From an uncultured Anaerolineae bacterium (lineage in GTDB: Bacteria; Chloroflexota; Anaerolineae; Anaerolineales; Villigracilaceae), in assembly GCA_903846015.1 (NCBI GenBank), contig CAIMZS010000530.1, positions 1 through 54,474 of the forward strand: DNA of 54,474 nucleotides, in the 5' to 3' direction. The position numbers and the translations under genes are program-made. A model generated the notes under the pieces. That model did no database searches and had not been told where the DNA came from. It saw only the letters and a program-made list of their open reading frames with translations. This document shows positions 17,920 through 27,265 of the stretch, piece by piece (the first letter of the stretch is position 1; each line of letters begins with the position of its first letter).

Positions 17920-18255
17920 AATTCATCCTCATTCTTCTAAAATAATTATCCCGCGTGATTATTGTTTCAAAATATGACAATAAATTAAGGTTGCATTAAT
18001 AATACAGAGATTCCCTGAAAATGCAAGTATTATTCGCCGCCAAAACTAACCAAATTCGTCTCGTGCGGGAGCCGGGACTTCCGTCGTTATACCCATCATG
18101 GGTTTCTATATCGCTGTGGATTTGCTTGCTTGACCTGCCAAATGGCCCCCATTGAGGCAACTTATCCTGAATCTTTGCAAAAACCGATGCTGGATAAAAA
18201 AATCATCTTCGTTCAAACCTCATTCAATGCCTGTGCAGAACCGGATAGCATGCGT
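17920..18255. other. Intergenic region upstream of the TPR-like gene
   Basis: No supported gene. It contains AT-rich sequence near 17940-18010 that probably carries the promoter of the leftward operon, a small ACCCATCATGGGT palindrome near 18091, and a family B repeat at its right end. A 64-codon plus-strand frame here (18130-18324) runs into the peptidase gene on the other strand and has no protein-like features. Confidence 0.5.
18227..18253 (+). repeat. Dispersed repeat family B, copy 3
   Basis: Reads ATGCCTGTGCAGAACCGGAT followed by AGCATGC. It lies directly after the stop of the M23 peptidase gene. The core GTGCAGAACCGG is shared with the other copies; the GTACC part has changed to ATAGC. 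Confidence 0.6.
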
Positions 18256-19458
18256 TTACGGCAGATAATCCCACGGGTTTACTTTGCTGTAAAGAGTGTG
18301 CATCAGTTCAAAATGCAAATGTGACCCGCTCGAATTTCCGGTACTGCCGAGGGCACCGATTACAGTACCCTGGTAAACACTCCCACCGCAAATGACGTTG
18401 ATACTGCTGAGGTGAGCGTAAAGCGACTGCCAGCCATTGCCATGATCAAGCATGATCATGTTACCGTAGCCATACTCGTTCCATCCGGCGTAAACGATCA
18501 CGCCTGCGTCAACCGCGTAGATTGGGTCGCCAGTGTTACCCGCAATATCGATACCGCGGTGATTGGTCTCAGGAGAATAATCATAACCTGAAAGATAATG
18601 ATCATTGGCGGGCCAAATAAATGTTCCAGACCCAACCGCGCCATCGTATACTTTTCCACAGGCACCGGAACCCGCGATGCGCGCGATGGCCGGGTTGGTG
18701 CGGGTAATACCAGGGTTGATGTTACCAGAGTTATTATAGGGGCGAGTGCCACCAGGGATAATCAGCATGGTCCCTGGCTTGATGTTCGGATTGGAAAAAT
18801 CACCAATCGTTGCCATATCCAGGTGATTCAAAGGATAATTAACGATATCTTCTGGCTTTACCTGTAGAAACTTGGCAACACCATTTAACCCATCGCCCGC
18901 GTTCCACATGTAATAATACCCGTCCACGGGCAAGATATTCAACTCGGCCCCAATCGACAGGCCTTCCGGGTTGTCCCCCAGAGTGTAATAATTTCCAAAC
19001 ATGACCGTTTTAGGCTTGAGGTTGAATTTTGCAGCAATGCCGATAGCGGTATCACCCTTGACAATTGTATATTTGACGATATCCTGGCGCGGACGATTGG
19101 GGATATTGGTGTGAATCAGCGCCATGCGGGATACACCACCCGGTTCCACTGTGACTTGTGGAATGGCGGCCAGACTGATGGAAGGAGCAAGGGTAACCTG
19201 AGGCGTGGCGGCAGTGGCGTGAATGGCCAGCGGCCCAGCCTGGTAGACAGAGCGTAACATCCAGACTACCGTAAACACTAACACAAGCGTAAATCCACCT
19301 GTGGCAGTGCGGGCGACTGTTTCGCCAAGCCCCAAATTCGCCAGCATTTCAAGCCAACCCAGCGAAGTTCTCTTTTTTGATTTGATTTTTTCTGGTTCAA
19401 CCGATAAATCCTGCCCCTGTACCGGCTGTTCAGCTATTTCCTGAAATTCGTCATTCAT
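18256..19458 (-). CDS. LysM/M23 peptidoglycan endopeptidase
   Basis: A 400-residue envelope protein. A charged cytoplasmic N-terminus and one membrane helix (about 55-72) are followed by two LysM domains (VKYTIVKGDTAIGIAAKF and, more diverged, YYYMWNAGDGLNGVAKF) and a C-terminal M23 domain. The zinc ligands are visible: NHRGIDIAG (H-x-x-x-D) and SHLHFEL (H-x-H). M23 enzymes cut peptide bridges of peptidoglycan, and the LysM domains tether them to the glycan. All catalytic residues appear intact. AAAGG lies upstream of the start. The gene stands apart from its neighbours by 150-340 bases. Confidence 0.9.
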   Translation of the reverse strand: MNDEFQEIAEQPVQGQDLSVEPEKIKSKKRTSLGWLEMLANLGLGETVARTATGGFTLVLVFTVVWMLRSVYQAGPLAIHATAATPQVTLAPSISLAAIPQVTVEPGGVSRMALIHTNIPNRPRQDIVKYTIVKGDTAIGIAAKFNLKPKTVMFGNYYTLGDNPEGLSIGAELNILPVDGYYYMWNAGDGLNGVAKFLQVKPEDIVNYPLNHLDMATIGDFSNPNIKPGTMLIIPGGTRPYNNSGNINPGITRTNPAIARIAGSGACGKVYDGAVGSGTFIWPANDHYLSGYDYSPETNHRGIDIAGNTGDPIYAVDAGVIVYAGWNEYGYGNMIMLDHGNGWQSLYAHLSSINVICGGSVYQGTVIGALGSTGNSSGSHLHFELMHTLYSKVNPWDYLP

Positions 19459-19564
19459 TCTATTTACCTTTAAAAAACATCATAACATGTCCAAAAACTG
19501 ACGTCAAGCCAACCGATCTCGCTTTTGATTTTGCACTAATCAGCGACATCTGCGTCATTAGTGT

Positions 19565-19580
19565 AATCTGCGGTTCAGAC
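19565..19580 (+). repeat. AATCTGCGGTTCAGAC repeat (family E)
   Basis: This 16-base block recurs nearly unchanged at 26836-26851 (GATTTGCGGTTCAGAC) and 26984-26999 (AATCTGCGGCTCAGTC), all in non-coding gaps. A related AATCAGC...TAATCTG phrase precedes the CapA-like gene (32340-32353). Function unknown. Confidence 0.5.
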
Positions 19581-19617
19581 AATAGGACTCAAATGGGACA
19601 TAAATATCGGGGGATGT

Positions 19618-20871
19618 TCATAGTGTTCTCATCTGTGGATTTGAAATGTGGATGACGCCAATCACCAACAGCAAAATAATGCCGCATACCAGTGCCGCCC
19701 AGGGTACATTCCAGGTTTGGGCCAGCCAGCCAACAAAAAGACTGCCGAAGGGCGCCACGCCTTGCAGTGCCCACAGATAGGTACTGAAGACACGCCCGCG
19801 CAAATGATCGGGCACCTGCAATTGAATCAAGGTATTCATGGTTGCCAGCGCCGTAACACTTCCCCATCCAATTAATACGATCAGCACCAGTGTCATCAGC
19901 ACACTATTAACAAACGAAAGCATCATCAAACTAACGATGAAGACAGCCTGCCCGGCCAGCATCAACAATCCTTTGCGCGAGATGCTGAAGGAGGCCAGGA
20001 TAAAAGCCGCTGTAAGCGCACCAACTCCTTGGGCCGTATACAGGGCGCTGTTGCGCGCGGCCTGGGTTGCTTCATTATCGCCCACCTGGGCCAGAACGTC
20101 CCTGGCAATAACAGGAAACTGCTGCAGCAGCGGAAACCCCACAAAGCCCAGTACTGCGGCCATCAAGATGATCATCGCAACTACACGTGTTTGGCGAATG
20201 TAGGCCTGCCCTTCGCCGAATTCGGCCCACAGATTACGCCCGGATTTGAGCGGTTCGGTTTTGAAGGGAGTTGCCACAAAAAACAGGCTCACAATAATGA
20301 AGAGATAACTTATACCATTGGCGAGAAAAGCCCAACCTTCGCCGTTTCCCTGGATAAAGATCAGGAATGGTGCCACAAGCGATGGCCCAATCACTCTTGC
20401 CGCATTAAAAATGGTGGATTGCAGCGCGATGGCATTTGGCAGGGCTTCCTTTCCGACCAATTCAATCAACATGGCCTGGCGGGCAGTTATCTCGATGGCA
20501 CTGGCACAGCCCAACAGAAATGATAAAACGGCAATTTGCCAGATCTGAATGGCTCCGGTCAGTGTCAGGAACGCCAGCATAAACGCCTGCAGCATCATGA
20601 CAATTTGCATGGCAATCACTGTTTTGCGCTTGTCAAGCCTTTCAACCAGCACCCCACCCGGTAGGGCTAACAATAAGGTGGGCAGCGCCCCGGCAAATCC
20701 GATAATGCCCAAAACAATGGGCTGCCCACTGATGCGATATGCCAGGTAAGGTTGGGTGGTGTTTTGCATCCAGGTGCCAATTAACGAAATGAACTGCCCG
20801 ACCCAGAAAATGGTAAAGTCGCGGGATGCAAGCGCAGGATAGCGGCGGGCGATGAGTGATGAAATGGACAT
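19618..20871 (-). CDS. MFS exporter (EntS-like, MFS_3 type)
   Basis: A 417-residue transporter with 12 predicted helices. Features of the EntS-like MFS_3 family are RDFTIFWVGQFISLIGTWMQ at the start, LPGGVLVERLDKRK in the first cytoplasmic loop, and VPDHLRGRVFSTYLWALQG in the second half. Such proteins export siderophores or drugs with proton exchange; the substrate here cannot be read from sequence. The gene starts 18 bases after the stop of the SRAP gene and lacks a clear ribosome site, so coupled translation is likely. Confidence 0.85.
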   Translation of the reverse strand: MSISSLIARRYPALASRDFTIFWVGQFISLIGTWMQNTTQPYLAYRISGQPIVLGIIGFAGALPTLLLALPGGVLVERLDKRKTVIAMQIVMMLQAFMLAFLTLTGAIQIWQIAVLSFLLGCASAIEITARQAMLIELVGKEALPNAIALQSTIFNAARVIGPSLVAPFLIFIQGNGEGWAFLANGISYLFIIVSLFFVATPFKTEPLKSGRNLWAEFGEGQAYIRQTRVVAMIILMAAVLGFVGFPLLQQFPVIARDVLAQVGDNEATQAARNSALYTAQGVGALTAAFILASFSISRKGLLMLAGQAVFIVSLMMLSFVNSVLMTLVLIVLIGWGSVTALATMNTLIQLQVPDHLRGRVFSTYLWALQGVAPFGSLFVGWLAQTWNVPWAALVCGIILLLVIGVIHISNPQMRTL

Positions 20872-20889
20872 GGTGGGATGGTGTTCTGT

Positions 20890-21600
20890 CTAGGAAAAAT
20901 CCTGTTGCGGATCGCGGGATGATTTATTAACCGGTATGGGCACAACCAGCTCAGGACGTTCGTTTGCCGGGCTATTAACCAGGGTGGAAACGGGATGAGC
21001 AGTCATCTCACTGGCTGGATACTGAATAAGCAAGTTCTGCAGCCCTTCTGGCTTTTGCGGGCCCGTCTCCAACCACCGGGCGTGCGCGCTCTCCGGCAAG
21101 ATCACCGGCATGCGGTTATGCAAACTAGCCATTAGAGCGTTCGGTTCGGTGGTGATGATTGTGCACGATTTAATCTGTGAACCATCCGGAGAATGCCACT
21201 CATCCCAGAGACCGGCAAAGGTGAAGGGCAGACCAGATTTCAGCCGGATGAAGTAAGGGATTTTATTTTTTGATCCGGGAATACTTTTCCACTCATAAAA
21301 ACCATTCGCGAATACCAGACAGCGTTTGTATTTATAGGCACCCCGAAAAGATGATTTTTCGGCCAGAGTTTCAGAACGGGCGTTGATCAGGCGTGCGCCG
21401 ATAGAAGGGTCTTTTGCCCAGACCGGGATCAGCCCCCAGGTGAAAAAATCGGCGTTGGCCTTCCCATCATTGGGCAGAACCAATACTGGTTGGGACGGGG
21501 CAATATTAAAACGCGGATGCGACTGGGCAGGAAAGCTAAAAAGTGGAAAAGCCGCCTGAAGACCGGCAGGGTCAACGGTTAGGGTGAATCTTCCGCACAT
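20890..21600 (-). CDS. SRAP-family protein (HMCES/YedK-like)
   Basis: A 236-residue SOS response-associated peptidase. It begins MCGRFTL, so Cys2 becomes the N-terminal catalytic cysteine. Other family residues are present: the asparagine and arginine in LINARSET, the glutamate in ANGFYEWK and the histidine in HNRMPVIL. The family binds abasic sites in single-stranded DNA and forms a covalent thiazolidine link that protects the genome. Length is typical. AAGAGG precedes the ATG. It lies between the DUF3048 gene (18 bases upstream) and the MFS gene. Confidence 0.93.
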   Translation of the reverse strand: MCGRFTLTVDPAGLQAAFPLFSFPAQSHPRFNIAPSQPVLVLPNDGKANADFFTWGLIPVWAKDPSIGARLINARSETLAEKSSFRGAYKYKRCLVFANGFYEWKSIPGSKNKIPYFIRLKSGLPFTFAGLWDEWHSPDGSQIKSCTIITTEPNALMASLHNRMPVILPESAHARWLETGPQKPEGLQNLLIQYPASEMTAHPVSTLVNSPANERPELVVPIPVNKSSRDPQQDFS

Positions 21601-21618
21601 GGGTACCTCTTATCCAGA

Positions 21619-22977
21619 TCAATGTTTAACCTTGGTGGGCGTGGGGGTTGGTTCCCAGCCAAAGGGTGTTGGGGTGGGTGTGACTTTGAACAATTGGATA
21701 AAAAAACGAAAATCCATGGTCCCATCAGTCTGACTGATGGTGCTTTCCGGATCAATCACCTGGTAACAGGTTACACCTGCTTTCATCGGCACAGCCAATC
21801 CTTTTTCATCCTTTAACTGAATGGGCTGATCGATCTGGTCACGAGTCCAGGTAGCCTTGATCATGCGCCCATTTCGGAATACATAGGCGCTGCCAGTTCC
21901 TTGGAGGGCGATGTCCAACACCTGATCTGCACGGTCAAATTCGTTATGAAAGATATGCGGCACTACCAGGACAACTATATTATCTGCGCTGAACTGCGTA
22001 CCATTGAGATTGTCAATCTGCGCGGTATAAACTTCGCCCTGCCCCAAGCTGGTTGCATCAGCAGCATCGACAAAGCGTTTATACATTTTGCTGGCCGGAT
22101 CATATTCCCAATAGTTATAGCTGTAAATAGAATAATGTGTGTAAATCCGGTCGATGGCAGGCAGGGACTGTGGGTAAAGCAGTGATGCGAACAAGGGCGG
22201 GCGGAGCGATTGGCGGCTGTTGTTCGACAGCTTGGAGCCGACCCCAGCGGTATCCACAAACAAGCGATTTTCGGCATTTTTGCTGCCGCTATCCCATAGC
22301 GGCGGAAAATAATTATTCTGTTCCTCGAATAAATATGGGCGCAGATCGCTTTCAAGCAGGTGATCTTCCACACGTTTATCCGCGTGCCCGTAGACAAGCG
22401 CTGAGTGATACATTCGCATGATGTATTCATCAAAGTATCGTCCAGAACGCACCGGCCCAGCCCGGCTGGCATCCCGGGAGTAGAACACGGCGATGAAACG
22501 CGTCAAACCGTCCTCGATATAATATTCAAACACAAGGTCGGCCTGGGTAAGACCGGTTTGGTAAGGACGCACCAAACCGCGTGGAAAGCTGCTGATCTTG
22601 ACCGCTACCGGGCGACGGTTGAGGATGGCGGGGTCGGCAGGGATCAACCCGGTTAATGGATTGGCATCCGGCCCAAGGGTGACCGCGTACTGAGCCATCG
22701 GCAGTGGGATTGTGAAGGGCGCTGTAGGTGTAACCGGCATGGCGGTGGCTGCCCGGGCAGTGGCTGATGGCAGGTATAAAATACCCGGGCTGGGCGTGGC
22801 GTTTTGACTGATTTGCCGGGGAGTGCGGGTGGTGGTGACTTGTACTCCACCGGATACAGGGACAAACAAGGCTCGCACGTTTTCATCTGCCAATGCGACA
22901 AGGCTGAGCATAATACATAACAGAACGATCGATCCCCAGATGAGTAATACGATTGTTTTTAACCTGGAAGCCTTCAT
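21619..22977 (-). CDS. DUF3048 (YerB-like) exported protein
   Basis: A 452-residue protein with an N-terminal signal-anchor (about 8-30), a Thr/Pro-rich linker (about 50-100), then the DUF3048 domain. Typical segments are NPLTGLIPADPAILNRRPVAVKI, QADLVFEYYIEDGLTRFIAVF and GPVRSGRYFDEYIMRMY. YerB-like proteins are exported, probably envelope-bound, of unknown role. It ends with another Thr-Pro run (VTPTPTPFGWEPTPTPT). There is no ribosome site; a perfect TATAAT ends 7 bases before the ATG, so the message is probably leaderless. It heads the SRAP-MFS cluster. Confidence 0.85.
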   Translation of the reverse strand: MKASRLKTIVLLIWGSIVLLCIMLSLVALADENVRALFVPVSGGVQVTTTRTPRQISQNATPSPGILYLPSATARAATAMPVTPTAPFTIPLPMAQYAVTLGPDANPLTGLIPADPAILNRRPVAVKISSFPRGLVRPYQTGLTQADLVFEYYIEDGLTRFIAVFYSRDASRAGPVRSGRYFDEYIMRMYHSALVYGHADKRVEDHLLESDLRPYLFEEQNNYFPPLWDSGSKNAENRLFVDTAGVGSKLSNNSRQSLRPPLFASLLYPQSLPAIDRIYTHYSIYSYNYWEYDPASKMYKRFVDAADATSLGQGEVYTAQIDNLNGTQFSADNIVVLVVPHIFHNEFDRADQVLDIALQGTGSAYVFRNGRMIKATWTRDQIDQPIQLKDEKGLAVPMKAGVTCYQVIDPESTISQTDGTMDFRFFIQLFKVTPTPTPFGWEPTPTPTKVKH

Positions 22978-22984
22978 CGCGGGG

Positions 22985-22990
22985 ATTATA
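22985..22990 (-). promoter_or_regulatory. -10 box of a probable leaderless promoter (DUF3048 gene)
   Basis: On the minus strand TATAAT is followed by CCCCGCG and then the ATG at 22977. A transcript would start at or within a base or two of the ATG, and no Shine-Dalgarno is present. No good -35 is seen. Confidence 0.6.
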
Positions 22991-23107
22991 CCGCTTTACA
23001 TGCTTCAAACCTGATAAAATACAGTCCCCGGAGCATAGATTAATGTTATCAGGGTGATTTCGCTGATTAGAACAAGTTCAAACCCTTCAGCAATTCTAAA
23101 TATGAGA

Positions 23108-23127
23108 CACGGCGATAAATCGCCGTG
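23108..23127. repeat. CACGGCGATAAATCGCCGTG palindrome (family A), copy 1
   Basis: Nine-base arms around an AA centre. Other copies are at 26933-26952 (imperfect), 28518-28537 and 31124-31143. This one lies between divergent genes, 17 bases before the GTG start of the next gene. Confidence 0.8.
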
Positions 23128-23143
23128 CTACTGAGAAAAATTC

Positions 23144-24724
23144 GTGTACGTAATCATTACGCTAACCTTATTTTTGCTAGCTGCTTTATCGATGATCGGC
23201 CTACGCCTTTCGCGTTCATTGGCACCCTACTCCTGGCTTGCGGCGACTCTGGGTAGTTTACTGGCTTGGGTCAGCGTACTGATCTGGCAGCTCAAACTCC
23301 CGCAGCACATCTCACCAAGTGCCTGGTTGCCTTCAACACTGTTCAGCGCTTCACCCATGCTCTTTGTAGATTCTTACGCCTGGTTATACGCGCTCTGCCT
23401 GGCAGCCCTGGCTTCGGCAGTGCTGCTAACTTCCCCAGCGCGTACCGCCATTGCAATCAATCCAGCCGCCTGGGTCGGAACTTTGGCAATCACCACCCTG
23501 GGTATCCTGGCCGTATTGGCAGATAATCCGCTAACACTTGTACTGGTTTGGTCTGCCATCGACTTGTTCGAATTTTTCAATACCTTGCAGGCGTCTGATT
23601 CGGCTTCCCTTAGCGAGCGCAGCGTGGTTGCCTTTTTCTTACGTTCAGCGGGCACAGGCATTGCGCTGTGGGCAATTATTGTAGCCAGTTCTACAAATGG
23701 ACAACCATTTTTCTTTGAGAATGTACCTTTTCAATCCGGGATATTTTTGTTACTGGCGACAGGCCTGCGCCTGGGTGTTTTGCCCCTACACGTCACCTTT
23801 CGCAACGAACCAGTGCTAAGACGAGGGTTTGGCACCATACTGCGACTGACAACCGCCGCAAGCAGCCTGATCTTGCTGGCACGCCTGCCTTTCAACGCCA
23901 TTGATTCCATCTATACCCCGGTGCTTTTGGGGTTTGCAGCAACCACGGCATTGTACAACGGTTGGAGATGGCTCAGAGCGCCGGATGCCCTCAGCGGCCG
24001 GCCTTATTGGATCATCGGGATGAGCTCGCTCTCGCTGGCGGCCGCATTGCGCGGCAGTTCAGCAGGCAGCGCGGCCTGGGGCGCAGCCATGATTTTATTT
24101 GGCGGCATTTCCTTTCTCTATTCAGCCCGACAGGCCAGGTTTTCAATCGTACTGGCGGGGTTGGGCATCCTGTTATTAGGACTGCCCTTAAGCCTGACGG
24201 CCTCCGGTTGGGATGGTTCCTTTCGATGGCCGGCTTTGTTTTGGACATTATTCCTGGCAGCCCTCCTTATGCTGGTGGTCGGTTACATTGCGCATATCCT
24301 GAAACCTGGCGAAAGTTCTTTTACTGATCTTCCCGCCTGGACAAGAGCTTCCTATCCATTAGGATTGGCGTTGCTGGCACTAACAGCTATCACTGTAGGA
24401 ATATGGGGCTGGGCTGGCGCAATGCAGTTGGGAACCTGGCTGGCAGCATTTATATCATCCGCGGTACTGATCCTGTTCGGTCTGGCGAGTTGGCGTTTAG
24501 GAATCATTTCGCGGGTGAGACTAGCGGTTTCATCCACACCCAATATGACGTCGCGCTTTAATGACATGCAGGATTTCATGGTGAAAATTTTCTGGGCAAC
24601 CTTCAGAAGCGCAGGCGGGCTGTTGAATTATACAGCCAGCCTGCTCGAAGGGGCCGGTGGCCTGTTATGGACCCTTGTTTTGCTTGTGCTATTATTCTCC
24701 ATTTTGCGAAGCCCACTCCCATAA
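23144..24724 (+). CDS. Proton-antiporter-like membrane subunit (NuoL/N, HyfB-like), diverged
   Basis: A 526-residue protein with about 14 membrane helices. The pattern of helices, and segments such as LVLVWSAIDLFEFFNTLQ and ATGLRLGVLPLHVTF, recall the proton-conducting subunits of complex I and group 4 hydrogenases, where the equivalent stretch reads GK-x-x-x-x-P-L-H-x-W-L-P. Several hallmark residues are changed (no W-L-P after PLH), so its pumping role is uncertain. The start is a GTG at 23144; no ATG is available before codon 17, and no strong ribosome site is seen. It is the first of three consecutive related genes without NADH, quinone or hydrogenase partners in the window. Confidence 0.65.
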   Translation: MYVIITLTLFLLAALSMIGLRLSRSLAPYSWLAATLGSLLAWVSVLIWQLKLPQHISPSAWLPSTLFSASPMLFVDSYAWLYALCLAALASAVLLTSPARTAIAINPAAWVGTLAITTLGILAVLADNPLTLVLVWSAIDLFEFFNTLQASDSASLSERSVVAFFLRSAGTGIALWAIIVASSTNGQPFFFENVPFQSGIFLLLATGLRLGVLPLHVTFRNEPVLRRGFGTILRLTTAASSLILLARLPFNAIDSIYTPVLLGFAATTALYNGWRWLRAPDALSGRPYWIIGMSSLSLAAALRGSSAGSAAWGAAMILFGGISFLYSARQARFSIVLAGLGILLLGLPLSLTASGWDGSFRWPALFWTLFLAALLMLVVGYIAHILKPGESSFTDLPAWTRASYPLGLALLALTAITVGIWGWAGAMQLGTWLAAFISSAVLILFGLASWRLGIISRVRLAVSSTPNMTSRFNDMQDFMVKIFWATFRSAGGLLNYTASLLEGAGGLLWTLVLLVLLFSILRSPLP

Positions 24725-24769
24725 TTCGGAAACCCCAATGGTCCGGTCATCTGCACGGGACAAAAAACC

Positions 24770-25360
24770 ATGTCTGATATTATTTTATGGATTGCCGTTT
24801 TAATGCTGGCGGTTACCGCATCTGGCTTGCTGATCAGCCGTGATTGGCGTTGGAGTCTGGGGCTGCTGGTATTTGAGTACCTGGCATCTTTTTTCCTCAT
24901 GCTGGCGCACTGGCCTTTGACGATGGCTACCGCCAGGCTTGTGGCAGGATGGATGGCCATTACCGCATTAGGAATGACCCTCCTAAATCTGCGTAATGCC
25001 CCGGACACCGAGGCTTCGTGGCCTCAAGGGCGTCTCTTTCGTGTGTTTGCATGCGGACTGGTATTGTTAGCGATATCTACCACTGCCAACAGCCTGGAAA
25101 ACTGGCTTCCAGATGTGGCCCTTCCCATTCGTTGGGGTGCGCTAGTGTTGATTGGACTCGGGTTATTACATCTTGGGATGACCCTCGATCCATTACGCGT
25201 TATCATTGGGCTGCTTACCACACTGCTCGGTTTTGAGGTATTGTATTCCACACTGGAAAACTCCATTCTGGTAGTTGGCTTGTTATCGATTATCACACTT
25301 GGGTTGGCTCTGACAGGATCATACCTGCTCATTCTGAACGAGACGGAGAACAGCATATGA
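24770..25360 (+). CDS. NuoK/HyfE-like membrane subunit
   Basis: A 196-residue protein with about six helices. The C-terminal half (RVIIGLLTTLLGFEVLYSTL then ENSILVVGLLSIITLGLALT) resembles HyfE and NuoK, including acidic residues inside helices (E in GFEVLY and LEN). In complex I the matching glutamates carry protons. The gene starts 45 bases after its neighbour, and its last codon overlaps the next start (ATGA), so the three are one operon. The assignment rests on pattern, not on strong motifs. Confidence 0.6.
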   Translation: MSDIILWIAVLMLAVTASGLLISRDWRWSLGLLVFEYLASFFLMLAHWPLTMATARLVAGWMAITALGMTLLNLRNAPDTEASWPQGRLFRVFACGLVLLAISTTANSLENWLPDVALPIRWGALVLIGLGLLHLGMTLDPLRVIIGLLTTLLGFEVLYSTLENSILVVGLLSIITLGLALTGSYLLILNETENSI

Positions 25361-26757
25361 GTGCGCCATTGGTTTGGATCGCCAGTCCGCTGATATTTTC
25401 CGCTGTTTTGTTGTTTTTACCGAGAGAACGCTGGATTACCATTCTGGGTACATCATTTGTGGCTATCCTGGCTGGCCTGGCCTTTTGGCTTCCTCCTGAT
25501 TCGGCACAGCGATTGGGCCCCATCTCACTGCGTATCGATTCTACTTTCAGCTTGTTTGGTCGCCAGATTAGCCTGACCGCCTCGTATCAGGTCATCTTGA
25601 TCGTTGTGTATGGTATCGCAGCTTTTTGGTTTTTTGGTACGCTGGCGATCGGAAACGCTCGCCGTATTATCCCGATGGGCCTGGCAATCACAGCCTTGTT
25701 GGTGGCGTCACTGGCAGTGACCCCGTTTTTGTACGCCGCCCTGCTGATCGAAATGGCAGTCCTGCTTTCTGTGCCACTGTTGATCTCACCCGGACAGAAA
25801 CCCGGTCACGGTTTGATGCGTTTCATCATTTACCAGACTCTCGCCATGCCGTTTATTCTTTTCGCCGGCTTTTTGCTGTCAGGCATTGAGGCTGGCCCAG
25901 CTGATGTGGCCCTGATCGGGCAAGCAGCAATCATGTTGGGACTGGGATTTGCATTCCTTCTGTCCATCTTTCCACTTTATACATGGGCACCCCTGTTGAC
26001 TGAAGAATCTATGCCGTTCGCGGTTGGTTTCATATTTTCTGTCTTCCCTACCTTTAGCCTTGTTTTTGGGTTAAGCTTTCTCGACCGTTACTCCTGGCTG
26101 CGTGACTCGGCTGCGCTAAGCACAGCCCTGCGGCTGGCCGGGTTGTTAATGGTAGTCAGCGCAGGGCTGTGGGCAGCATTTCAGCGCCATTTTGGGCGTA
26201 TTTTTGCGTATGCCGCCATGGCAGAGACTGGTCTTTCGTTATTGGCGATGAGTTTGCCAGACCGGCAGGCAGGGTTGCAAATTCTGTTTTACCTGCTCAT
26301 TCCGCGAGCATTGGCATTTGGAGTATGGAGTCTGTCACTTTCAGTGTTTAAGATGGAATTTTCTGATCTTAAATTTACCAGTCTCAAAGGCGTGGCCCGA
26401 AAATTCCCATTTGCATCAGCCGGATTGGTGCTTGCAAACCTGGCGATTGCTGGGTCCCCATTGTTTGCCAGTTTTCCCATTCGTCAAGCTTTGTGGGAAA
26501 AACTGGCAAACCAATCGATTCAAGACGCGCTCTGGTTTGCTTTGGCAAGCCTTGGCCTATGGACAGGTGCGCTCCGCGCCCTGGCGGTTTTGGTTATGTC
26601 CCCAGAAAATATCCTTTGGGAATCGAAAGAAACCTGGAGCCAGCGTTTATTGATCGGTATTGGCGTACTCGGACTGCTAACCTTCGGCCTTTTCCCGCAG
26701 TGGGCGCAGCCCTTCTTTGCAAACCTGCCTTCGATGTTTGCACATCTTGGCAAATAG
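25357..26757 (+). CDS. Proton-antiporter-like membrane subunit (NuoN/HyfB-like), diverged
   Basis: A 466-residue protein with about 14 helices. It has a helix glutamate in LYAALLIEMAVLLSVPLL, the place of the key glutamate of antiporter subunits, and SIFPLYTWAPLLTEESMP, a clear relative of the P-L-H-x-W-L-P-x-A-H-x-x-A-P signature with Tyr for His and T-E-E for the D-A-H region. The fold and partner genes support a complex I or Mrp-like membrane module; the electron-transfer arm is absent here. The start ATG overlaps the previous stop. Confidence 0.7.
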   Translation: MSAPLVWIASPLIFSAVLLFLPRERWITILGTSFVAILAGLAFWLPPDSAQRLGPISLRIDSTFSLFGRQISLTASYQVILIVVYGIAAFWFFGTLAIGNARRIIPMGLAITALLVASLAVTPFLYAALLIEMAVLLSVPLLISPGQKPGHGLMRFIIYQTLAMPFILFAGFLLSGIEAGPADVALIGQAAIMLGLGFAFLLSIFPLYTWAPLLTEESMPFAVGFIFSVFPTFSLVFGLSFLDRYSWLRDSAALSTALRLAGLLMVVSAGLWAAFQRHFGRIFAYAAMAETGLSLLAMSLPDRQAGLQILFYLLIPRALAFGVWSLSLSVFKMEFSDLKFTSLKGVARKFPFASAGLVLANLAIAGSPLFASFPIRQALWEKLANQSIQDALWFALASLGLWTGALRALAVLVMSPENILWESKETWSQRLLIGIGVLGLLTFGLFPQWAQPFFANLPSMFAHLGK

Positions 26758-26932
26758 CACCACCTTTTTTTGCATACCAGCATGGTCCGAGTCTCTGCCC
26801 AGAATGACCATTGCTCTAATAAACTTAATCATCGCGATTTGCGGTTCAGACCTGATACACTGTAATGGTCAGCAATAGCGCAAACAAAATTCTTATTATT
26901 CGGATCCAATTTACTGGTCGGATTCCGAATAG

Positions 26933-26952
26933 CACCGCGATAAATCACCGTG
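26933..26952. repeat. Family A palindrome, copy 2 (imperfect)
   Basis: CACCGCGATAAATCACCGTG differs from the other copies at two positions, which breaks two pairs of the palindrome. Confidence 0.65.
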
Positions 26953-27230
26953 AAACCTGGTTCTAACACTGCCACGAGGCGAAAATCTGCGGCTCAGTCC
27001 TGTTCTAATCATGCTAATCTTTCGAGGTAGACCCCAGTTCTTGTGGGGTTAATCCTCAAAATCAAGGTTAAGACACGAGCCATGAGAAAAAAACCTTTTC
27101 TTTGCGCCCTTTGCGACTTTACGGTGAACCCGGGTTTGTATATGCCCATTTCTTGACGAATACATCAGACTTGATAAACGTTCTAATAACGAGAAGCGTA
27201 AACACCAAAGTAGGTACAATCAGGATTATT

Positions 27231-27265
27231 CCATGCCCATGCAGAACCGGGTACCATGCTCAATG
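27231..27265 (+). repeat. Dispersed repeat family B, copy 4
   Basis: Contains CCCATGCAGAACCGGGTACC followed by ATGCTCAATG. It ends 30 bases before the coiled-coil gene. It matches the copy at 34686-34713 over more than 20 bases. Confidence 0.75.

Noticed and set aside
18130..18324. 64-codon plus-strand frame
   Set aside because: It overlaps the end of the M23 peptidase gene on the other strand, has no ribosome site and looks random.
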